NCBI RefSeq assembly: GCF_029215955.1
Contig: NZ_JAEMVA010000017.1
Location: 1-37,214, forward strand
DNA from: Sulfurimonas sp. SAG-AH-194-I05
GTDB taxonomy: Bacteria > Campylobacterota > Campylobacteria > Campylobacterales > Sulfurimonadaceae
Length of the DNA: 37,214 nucleotides
Reading direction: 5' to 3'
In this document: positions 30,868-37,214 of the stretch, in pieces
Layout: each line of letters starts with the position of its first letter
How positions within the stretch are numbered: position 1 is the first letter of the stretch
Position numbers and translations under genes: made by a program
Notes under the pieces: generated by a model
Seen by the model: the letters and a program-made list of their open reading frames with translations, nothing else
Told to the model about the DNA's origin: nothing
Databases searched by the model: none

Positions 30868-33156
30868 CTAAACTAAAAGCGATTCTTCTCTATCATCTAT
30901 TTTAGAGAGTAATGCTGGTAGTGCTATTAAATCTACAAGTACTGCTATGAGTAATGCAGTTGCGGTCACTATTCCAAAATGGTAGTTTGGATTAAAGTCA
31001 CTCAACACAAAAACTAAAAAAGCAATACTGAGAATTACTGTTGTGAAAATTATAGCAGAACCAGCATAATTCATTACATATTCAAGCGAGTTTTGCATAT
31101 TTTCACCCCGTTTACGTGATTCAACATACTTCACCATAAAATGAATCGTATCATCTACTGCAACCCCAATAATAATAGCACCCGCAATTGCTACTCCCAT
31201 ATCTATGTCAATATCAAGCCAACCCATTACTCCAACTACAAGGGCAATAGGCAAAATGTTTGGGGCTATAAAAAGTGGTAACATTTTTACATTTCTAAAA
31301 ATAAAAAACATAATGATAGAAATTAACACTACAGCCAGAGTAATAGAGTAAATTAAAGTATTTGTTACATCATGTTGCATGTGGGCAAACATTTTCGTTT
31401 GTCCGTTTATTTCTGCACTATATTCAGTTTGCTCCCACCAGTTTTCTACCCACTCTATCATTTCTAAATCTTTTGAAGTGTCTACCATATTCATAGAAGC
31501 AGTAACTCGTAAAAGTCTTTCTTCAATGTCCATTCTGTCATTTATTTCCATCCCTTGAGGTAAAGAGAGTGAATAAAGTAACAAATACTGTGCAATTAAA
31601 TTTTTATCATCAGGAATTGTTTTTGAGCTATTCATCACCTCGTTAAATGTTTTCACTGTGTCCATCAGGGAACTTATATGGCGTGCATCTTCGTATTTTT
31701 CATAAAACTCTGCATAAAACTGTTCTACTGTTTTTAAAAATTTTGGTTCTTTTATCCCGTCGGCTTTTTGAGAGTCTACTATAATTTCATACGACATAGG
31801 TCCCGTCAGGTTGTCTTGCATAAACTGCGTTGTCACACGAAAGGGTACATTTTCTTTAAAGTAACGTACTGTATTTGAGTCTACCTTTGCTTGTGTCATC
31901 CCCCAACCAATGACTACAAATATACAACCTGATAGTACTAATATTTTAGTATTATGTCTGCGTAAAAATTGAACATACCATTTTGAGAATTTTTTCGTTT
32001 TATTTTCTCCTATCTCTTGCTTTTTTATTCTAGGGTTAAGTATGGCTAAAAGAGCTGGAACAAAAAGTATCGTTAAAACAAAAGCTAAAAGAGCAGCACT
32101 CGCCGTTGCTATGCCTAAGGTCTTAATGGGCACAACATTTGAAATGCTAAGTGAAGCAAATCCAACAGCAGTTGTAAGCGATGTTAAAAGTAATGCCAAG
32201 AAGTTTGTATGTACACTATGATGTATCGCTTCATGATTCTCCATACCTTCTTTTTTCGCAAGAATATAAATCCATACAAGGTGCATAGCATCAGCTACCC
32301 CGATGGCAATAACAAAGACAGGGATGTTAGCTGTAAAGTTATTTAACTTGTACCCTAACATAACTTGTATTGCTAAGACAATTAAAAATGTAAAAATAAC
32401 AACTGAGATACTTAAAAAGGCTAAAGAAAACTTTCTAAATACAAAAAAGAGCAGTAGTAAAGCTACTCCAATCACAGCGGGAGTAAAAGTACTCCCATCA
32501 TGTTGTGCTATTTCTATAAATGCTGTATTTATAATGGGTCCACCATTTAAATAAAACTGTATTCCATGTTCTTTGATTTCAGGCTCTACTATAGCTACAA
32601 TAGCGTCACGCAGTTTAAAACTAACAGCAGGATCATTTCCAGCCTTTGGTGTCATACGTCCAACTATCATCGTAGTTTTTGCATCTTGGGAAATCAATTT
32701 TCCAACAATGATATCTTGCTTTAAGGCTATGCTTCGTTTTTTTTCTAAATCCTTTTTCGTTAAACTATCTATATCTTCTATAAAATCTTCAACTAAGATT
32801 TCATCAGGGTATTGTTCGTCTGCATGAACATACTGGTAGTTTGTAAGAGAATCAACACGTGCTATGTACTGGGTTTGCCAAAGTTTACGTGTAATGTTGT
32901 CTATCACATGTAAAGCTTTTTTAGTAAACACTCCCTCTTGCATTTTAAAAGAGATAGCTACAGCATCATCATTTCCAAAAATAGAGCGAAAAGTATCGTA
33001 ATCTTTCAAAATTTTAGACTCTTCTCCAAACCAAATTCTGTAGCTTCCCTCAAACTCTAAGTTTTTAAGCGAGGACGCCATCATAATTGTTATAAGCGGA
33101 ATTAAAATGGCGATATACCATCGAAATTTAATTATTTTTTCTACAAATTTTTGCAT
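30868..33156 (-). CDS. RND/MMPL-family exporter
   Basis: The 762-residue protein has the two-fold RND plan: a first membrane helix (about 13-30), a periplasmic domain (about 35-220), a block of about five helices (about 222-375), helix 7 near 400, a second periplasmic domain (about 425-610), and a final block of helices. Charged helix motifs GVADAMH and GVAVDDTIHF mark the proton path. It lacks the tripartite AcrB size (about 1,000) and is closer to MMPL/HpnN-like lipid exporters. An upstream LolA-like protein and an outer-membrane barrel in the same operon favour lipid or lipoprotein transport to the outer membrane. It starts 9 nt after the barrel gene. Confidence 0.88.
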   Translation of the reverse strand: MQKFVEKIIKFRWYIAILIPLITIMMASSLKNLEFEGSYRIWFGEESKILKDYDTFRSIFGNDDAVAISFKMQEGVFTKKALHVIDNITRKLWQTQYIARVDSLTNYQYVHADEQYPDEILVEDFIEDIDSLTKKDLEKKRSIALKQDIIVGKLISQDAKTTMIVGRMTPKAGNDPAVSFKLRDAIVAIVEPEIKEHGIQFYLNGGPIINTAFIEIAQHDGSTFTPAVIGVALLLLFFVFRKFSLAFLSISVVIFTFLIVLAIQVMLGYKLNNFTANIPVFVIAIGVADAMHLVWIYILAKKEGMENHEAIHHSVHTNFLALLLTSLTTAVGFASLSISNVVPIKTLGIATASAALLAFVLTILFVPALLAILNPRIKKQEIGENKTKKFSKWYVQFLRRHNTKILVLSGCIFVVIGWGMTQAKVDSNTVRYFKENVPFRVTTQFMQDNLTGPMSYEIIVDSQKADGIKEPKFLKTVEQFYAEFYEKYEDARHISSLMDTVKTFNEVMNSSKTIPDDKNLIAQYLLLYSLSLPQGMEINDRMDIEERLLRVTASMNMVDTSKDLEMIEWVENWWEQTEYSAEINGQTKMFAHMQHDVTNTLIYSITLAVVLISIIMFFIFRNVKMLPLFIAPNILPIALVVGVMGWLDIDIDMGVAIAGAIIIGVAVDDTIHFMVKYVESRKRGENMQNSLEYVMNYAGSAIIFTTVILSIAFLVFVLSDFNPNYHFGIVTATALLIAVLVDLIALPALLSKIDDREESLLV

Positions 33157-33165
33157 TAAGTTCTC

Positions 33166-34386
33166 CTAGAAATGGTACGCAATATTTACACCTACTCGTT
33201 GATGTCTGCCTAAGTAACTATAGGCTGTTTGTGTATTTTTTGATGGTTCTATATAGAAGTAATCGATTTCTACTTTAAAACTTTCTTGCAATCTACTCTC
33301 ATACTTTACATAAAAAGTTTGCTCATCATACTCTAAGTCATGGACTATACCACCAATAAAAGAGCTGTCATCTTCATCATTTAATGTATAACGTACACCA
33401 ATAAAGAGATCATTTTGCATCGTTTCAAAAAGTTGTACATCATCAAACTTATCTGTATCGTAGGTATCATAACGATAATACTCACCTATGAGCCCTATAC
33501 CTGCACCTGATTTAAAAGTATTAAAAGTATGTTCCACACCTAATCCTAGATGTGAATAGTCACCAACATTAGTATTTTCTTCCACAAAAGCGTATAAAGC
33601 CTCTAGCTTTATAAGTGTAGCGCCTATGACGAGTGTATTGTATGTCATAAATTTATTGACTCTGTACACATGTTGGGCTAAAGTTTGGTTAGCGATTATA
33701 CTAAAGTATCGCTGTGAGTCATAACCATTTTGGTATATAAAAGCATAATCTATTGGCGTATCACTTTGGGTGGAGCCACTCCACTTTAAATACGCTGTTG
33801 GTCTCTTTTTAGATTGTGTTGTTTGTAAGTGCGCGTCGTAACGAAGAGGTTGAGAAAAAAAATAATAGGCATAAGATTCTCCTGCCATTCTTTGCTTTTG
33901 CTCTGTACCCTTTAAAATAAGTGCAATTTCTCCATTCTCAGTATAGTATGCATAAGATACGTTCCAAACGCCTAGTTTATCGTTTACGAACATATCGTTA
34001 CGTAGATCATTTGGGTTAAATACATCTACTATATTTCTAAGTTCAAGTGAACCCCAAAACTTTATACTCTTTCCAATTTCTATAGTACTCTCATCATTTT
34101 CTATGGTAACATACAACTCATCGAGTCGTACAAAACTTCTTTGCGTCTCATCTTTTTGTCCAAAAAAATCATGGTATGCTTCTTGTGCGTACACTTTTGT
34201 AAAAAGAGTTACATTCTCATTTGTATATTCTAATGCTAAAGTCTGTTTAGCTGTAAAAGCATTTTTATATTTTGAAGAATCTGTTAGAACGTACGCTTGT
34301 GCGTTAAAATCCACATGCCCACTTATCTCTACATCGCTAAAGAGACACTGCGATGTGAAGAAAAGAGTAAAAAAAATTCGTATCAT
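33166..34386 (-). CDS. Outer-membrane beta-barrel protein
   Basis: The 406-residue protein has a signal peptide (MIRIFFTLFFTSQCLFS) and a mature part made of alternating beta strands with aromatic girdles (for example TLALEYTNENVTLFTKVYAQ), ending in Tyr-His-Phe, the C-terminal Phe signal for BAM insertion. The length suits a barrel of about 16-18 strands. It resembles DUF1302-like barrels that accompany MMPL exporters and LolA-like proteins. No plug domain or TonB box is seen. It overlaps the LolA-like gene by 4 nt. It may be the outer-membrane receiver for the substrate of the exporter. Confidence 0.78.
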   Translation of the reverse strand: MIRIFFTLFFTSQCLFSDVEISGHVDFNAQAYVLTDSSKYKNAFTAKQTLALEYTNENVTLFTKVYAQEAYHDFFGQKDETQRSFVRLDELYVTIENDESTIEIGKSIKFWGSLELRNIVDVFNPNDLRNDMFVNDKLGVWNVSYAYYTENGEIALILKGTEQKQRMAGESYAYYFFSQPLRYDAHLQTTQSKKRPTAYLKWSGSTQSDTPIDYAFIYQNGYDSQRYFSIIANQTLAQHVYRVNKFMTYNTLVIGATLIKLEALYAFVEENTNVGDYSHLGLGVEHTFNTFKSGAGIGLIGEYYRYDTYDTDKFDDVQLFETMQNDLFIGVRYTLNDEDDSSFIGGIVHDLEYDEQTFYVKYESRLQESFKVEIDYFYIEPSKNTQTAYSYLGRHQRVGVNIAYHF

Positions 34387-35135
34387 TTCTTGAGGTGTCT
34401 TTTATGAAAATCTTTTTCCTTCAATCCTGTCTTTATTTTTTCGTCTATCCAAGTTAATGTTGTTCGTTTATCATTTTGAATATTTATCATCTGTATTTTT
34501 CCAATACGATTAATATCTCCAAACTTTTTATATTGCGAAAAGTATGCTGTTTTTAGTAATTGTTTTTTTCTATCAAAATATTCAGTTTTACGAATTAAAA
34601 AGTCATCCATACCTATGTATGAAATAAGTTTCGTATATCCTGAGTGCTTCGATACGGGCTTAGAACTTACAATATATATTTGTAAACCATCCACAACACC
34701 CTCTTTAGCATCCCCTTCATATGTGTATTTTTTAACATTAAAAGCACTTAAATCTTCATAAGAAAATTCACTGCCCATAAAAGCACCAGACTTATTTTTT
34801 GATGCAATTCTTTTTATACGCTTTAAAGCTGGTAAATAAAGCCATTGGTCATCGTCTTTATTTATATGTTCATAATTCAGAAACTTTGTTCCCTTTACAT
34901 CTGCTGGCGTTTGAAATTCCATCAAAGATTTATCAGCATCTTTGCCCTCCAAAACTTTCATTGACATAAAACGTATCTTTTCTTTTCCACGAGCATTTAT
35001 TAATTGCATTTTCATTGTTGCTACAGAGTCTTTAAAACCATTCATCACATTATCTGACTTTATTGAGACTTCTAAATTGCTTAAAGCAAAAGCACTTGTA
35101 AGAGATACGGTTATGACTGTAAATAATTTCCACAT
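34383..35135 (-). CDS. LolA-like periplasmic protein (PF17131 type)
   Basis: The 250-residue protein has a signal peptide (MWKLFTVITVSLTSAFA) and the outer-membrane lipoprotein-sorting-like fold: ATMKMQLINARGKEKIR, LMEFQTPADVKGTKFL, QWLYLPALKRIKRIASKNKSGAFMGSEFSYEDL and a final TTLTWIDEKI. This is the PF17131 group, distinct from true LolA, typically encoded next to RND/MMPL permeases. It probably carries a lipid or lipoprotein through the periplasm for the exporter. It is the first gene of the four-gene operon, with AAGGA upstream of the ATG and an AT-rich promoter region at 35136-35211. Confidence 0.85.
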   Translation of the reverse strand: MWKLFTVITVSLTSAFALSNLEVSIKSDNVMNGFKDSVATMKMQLINARGKEKIRFMSMKVLEGKDADKSLMEFQTPADVKGTKFLNYEHINKDDDQWLYLPALKRIKRIASKNKSGAFMGSEFSYEDLSAFNVKKYTYEGDAKEGVVDGLQIYIVSSKPVSKHSGYTKLISYIGMDDFLIRKTEYFDRKKQLLKTAYFSQYKKFGDINRIGKIQMINIQNDKRTTLTWIDEKIKTGLKEKDFHKRHLKK

Positions 35136-35211
35136 GAATTATCCTTCTTTTATAAAGTAATAGAAAAGTTATTTGAAATGAACTATGATGAGGGAGATGG
35201 GTGCGTAAAAA

Positions 35212-35883
35212 CTATTTATCGTATTGAGTAAGTTTATTAAAACGGATTAGCTTGCCTAACTCTTCACCATATAAATGTCCTATTTCTGAGTATTTATCGA
35301 GTTTTTTAATGATTTTAAAAACATCATCAGTTTCATAACGAACTTTTCTAAAGGCATGAAAGGCTTTGCCTTTCCCCATTAGGGCGTAGTATTCTTTCAC
35401 TGACTCATCTATAGAGTAAAACTTACGTAGCCAAATCGTTGTGTTACCATTTCTTTTAATACCTGCGGCAATTCGCGCTTCTTTAGGATTTTTACTCCAC
35501 ATGCCAAATACATTGTTTGCTTCTCTAAAAAAACGAGAGGTTCCCCAGGCGCTTTCCATAGCAGCTTGCGCAATTACAATACTTGGAGGATGCGGTTTCA
35601 TAGCCAGAAGAAGATCTTTATTTGTTGTAACCTTGTGTTGCTCTCTAAGGTATTTTATACGGGTTTGGATTCTGTTGTTATCTACATTACTCTTTGTACG
35701 TAAATACTCTGATAAAAGTTTTTTATGCACTCTTACTATTGAAGGAACAACAAGATGGTAGAATCTTTCTTTCTTTGTAGCCACACTCATATTTAAAGGT
35801 ATCGTATCAACTCTGTAGTATTGCGTATTGAAACTCAACACTACAGTATTTAAGAAAAAAATATAAACTATAAATATTTTCAT
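35212..35883 (-). CDS. Bax-like glucosaminidase-domain protein
   Basis: The 223-residue protein has a signal peptide (residues 1-17) and a glucosaminidase domain (about 90-215) of the Bax/FlgJ type. AQAAMESAWGTSRF carries the catalytic Glu; NNVFGMWS, WLRKFYSIDESVKEYY and YSEIGHLYGEEL follow. It would cleave peptidoglycan in the periplasm. The N-terminal 90 residues are helical and charged. It is 37 nt downstream of the RND adaptor gene. The position may reflect a need for local wall remodelling by an envelope machine, but an unrelated neighbour is equally possible. Confidence 0.82.
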   Translation of the reverse strand: MKIFIVYIFFLNTVVLSFNTQYYRVDTIPLNMSVATKKERFYHLVVPSIVRVHKKLLSEYLRTKSNVDNNRIQTRIKYLREQHKVTTNKDLLLAMKPHPPSIVIAQAAMESAWGTSRFFREANNVFGMWSKNPKEARIAAGIKRNGNTTIWLRKFYSIDESVKEYYALMGKGKAFHAFRKVRYETDDVFKIIKKLDKYSEIGHLYGEELGKLIRFNKLTQYDK

Positions 35884-35920
35884 ATATTGTAAGTAATAAC
35901 TTCGTTAAAAGTTTTCACAA

Positions 35921-36736
35921 CTATCTTTTTGTTTCATCTGTTAAGTCAACAAATACTTTTGCATACATACCTGGAAAAATTTCTTCCATTGTTTTTTCAA
36001 AATGTATACGAATCTTAAATGTATGTGCCATAGGGTTTGCACTAGGCACAATAGCTTTTATATAGCCAGAAGATTTATAGTCTAATGAAGGAATAGAAAT
36101 TTTAACTACTTTATTTTTTCTAACAAACTTTAAGTCTGACTCAGCAACTTCAGCTTGAATTTCAAGATGTTCCATATCTACAATTACCATAGTAAGCATA
36201 CCCGGAGCGACCATATCACCAACTTGAACTCTTTTGTCTACTAAAATACCATTATTAGGTGCAAGTACCTTTAAATATCCCGCAATAGAAGCAAATTGTT
36301 TTGCTTTTTCAGATGTTTGTTCTACTAAGACTTGAGCAGATTCCATTGCTCTGTCTGCATTATCTGCCATTTCTGACATTTCAACCATTTTGAAATCAAA
36401 ATCTTGCTTATTAAACTGGGTTCTTTGTCTTTTTAAATTATCTCTATCTTTATGTGTTCTACGCGCTCTACTTTGAAAAGACTCTAACATAAGTCTTGCT
36501 TGTGCTAAAGCTAAGTCAGCCTGCGCTTCCATCATGTCAAATTCAGCAGATTCTAGTTCAAAAAGAATATCTTCTCTTTCTACTTTGTCACCAACTTCAA
36601 AGTTGACTTTTTTAACATAGCCCATGTATCTTGCTGGAATCATTTTTTTATTATTAGAAATAACCGTTCCCGTTAAAACTAAATTCCCCGCAAAAAGAGA
36701 ACTTGCTAGTATATATGTAAGCAGTATGTATTTCAT
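35921..36736 (-). CDS. Short RND-type periplasmic adaptor (HlyD family)
   Basis: The 271-residue protein has a signal peptide (MKYILLTYILASSLFA) and an MFP layout: a biotinyl-lipoyl-like half (VKKVNFEVGDKVEREDILFELES, about 40-64), a coiled-coil hairpin (about 66-148), the second lipoyl half (YLKVLAPNNGILVDKRVQVGDMV, about 153-175), a beta barrel (about 180-255) and a short tail. It is shorter than usual (350-400), lacking most of the membrane-proximal domain. No RND permease follows; the next gene is a Bax-like glucosaminidase. It is preceded at 11 nt by the cytochrome c'/c556-like gene. Confidence 0.85.
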   Translation of the reverse strand: MKYILLTYILASSLFAGNLVLTGTVISNNKKMIPARYMGYVKKVNFEVGDKVEREDILFELESAEFDMMEAQADLALAQARLMLESFQSRARRTHKDRDNLKRQRTQFNKQDFDFKMVEMSEMADNADRAMESAQVLVEQTSEKAKQFASIAGYLKVLAPNNGILVDKRVQVGDMVAPGMLTMVIVDMEHLEIQAEVAESDLKFVRKNKVVKISIPSLDYKSSGYIKAIVPSANPMAHTFKIRIHFEKTMEEIFPGMYAKVFVDLTDETKR

Positions 36737-36747
36737 ATGTATCCTTT

Positions 36748-37155
36748 TTACCAGTTTCTTGTTTCTCTATGGCACTTCATGCACTGCCCAAGTATTTTTG
36801 TATATGCTTGAACTGCCTGTGTTGAATCGCCATTTTTATATCTCTGAAGTATTGTTAATCCTTTTTGATTAATCTTCTTCACTACTTTTCTTGTCATACG
36901 AGTTTTATTATTCATATATCTCGCCATCATGTCTGTCTCTTCAACCTCTTCTAATGGAGGACGTACTCTTTCTATTGCATCAGATAAACTTTCTACACCT
37001 TGTGAAATTGTGTCATAGTTATTATAGAAAAAACCACTTTGGATAAGATTCATAGCGTTAGCCATATCATGCATGTCATGTATTCTATCTTGTTTTGTGT
37101 ATGTACCATAAGCCAGGGTACTTATTAGAATTAAAGAGCTTAACACTTTGTTCAT
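36748..37155 (-). CDS. Exported cytochrome c'/c556-like protein
   Basis: The 135-residue protein has a signal peptide (MNKVLSSLILISTLAYG). Helical segments follow and a single haem-binding CMKCH motif lies near the C-terminus (Cys125, Cys128, His129). This C-terminal position and four-helix length are those of class II cytochromes (c' or c556). Met residues near 31-35 could be the sixth ligand, which would make it c556-like. It may carry electrons or bind NO. It is followed 11 nt later by the RND adaptor, suggesting a linked unit. TTCCTTG/AAGGAAG lies upstream of the ATG as a ribosome site. Confidence 0.82.
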   Translation of the reverse strand: MNKVLSSLILISTLAYGTYTKQDRIHDMHDMANAMNLIQSGFFYNNYDTISQGVESLSDAIERVRPPLEEVEETDMMARYMNNKTRMTRKVVKKINQKGLTILQRYKNGDSTQAVQAYTKILGQCMKCHRETRNW

Positions 37156-37214
37156 TTTACTTCCTTGTATATATCTATATCGTTGTGGATATTGTACCCT
37201 AAAAGATTTATAAA

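Noticed and set aside
1..37214. CRISPR array, complete tRNA, rRNA, IS element
   Set aside because: No spaced identical repeats, cloverleaf, rRNA-like or transposase sequence was seen on either strand. The only tRNA sequence is the 19-bp fragment at 3861-3879.

Overview
The window is AT-rich, gene-dense DNA from a member of the Campylobacterota (Epsilonproteobacteria). The gene set resembles a free-living, microaerophilic, Sulfurimonas-like organism: DUF6394 next to a K+ channel, several sensory and c-di-GMP proteins, a CxxCH cytochrome, and short intergenic gaps. The genus is an inference. No rRNA operon, complete tRNA, IS element or CRISPR array is visible.

Layout. (1) 1-3879 is the right end of an integrated element: RHH protein, ParA-like ATPase, DUF4143-type ATPase and tyrosine integrase, all on the minus strand, ending at a 19-bp copy of a tRNA 3' end (3861-3879, probably tRNA-Leu). 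The rest of the element lies left of the window. (2) 3920-8860: a response regulator, a lipoprotein with 15 BspA/DUF285 repeats, and a 7TMR-DISM/HisKA_2 kinase. (3) 8885-11064: a Cys-rich HvfA/bufferin-like precursor, divergent from an OmpR-type two-component system. (4) 11104-14942: a decayed DUF234 ATPase, a small hydrolase, a small unknown protein and Tex. (5) 15031-16257: a second HvfA-like precursor, an unknown exported protein and a DoxX (HvfX-like) protein. (6) 16384-19623: HD-GYP protein, NrtS-zinc-ribbon fusion, soluble MCP and an exported MBL-fold protein in one tight unit. (7) 19715-27643: housekeeping genes: ABC-F, GNAT, YgjP-like peptidase, glutathione peroxidase, DUF6394, K+ channel, DbpA, YwbE and an SpoU methyltransferase. 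(8) 27661-29911: an ODP-type di-iron protein overlapping a REC-PilZ protein. (9) 29985-35135: a four-gene operon of LolA-like protein, outer-membrane barrel, RND/MMPL permease and CitE-like lyase. (10) 35212-37155: Bax-like glucosaminidase, short RND adaptor and a cytochrome c'/c556-like protein.

The most notable result is a shared promoter layout. Three minus-strand promoters, ahead of the HvfA-like gene at 8885, the HvfA-like gene at 15031 and the doxX gene at 15817, each carry a pair of TTTGTG-like half-sites with an 11-bp period, exactly 7 nt from a TATAMT -10 box. This is the form of an OmpR/PhoB-family operator. One copy lies directly in front of the two-component system at 9273-11064. 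I infer a small regulon in which that system controls a bufferin-like, probably copper-handling, peptide system split over two loci. The MNIO (DUF692) enzyme expected to modify such peptides is not in the window.

Other points worth attention are the NrtS-zinc-ribbon fusion inside a signalling operon, and the ODP/REC-PilZ pair, which may link O2 or iron state to c-di-GMP-type output.
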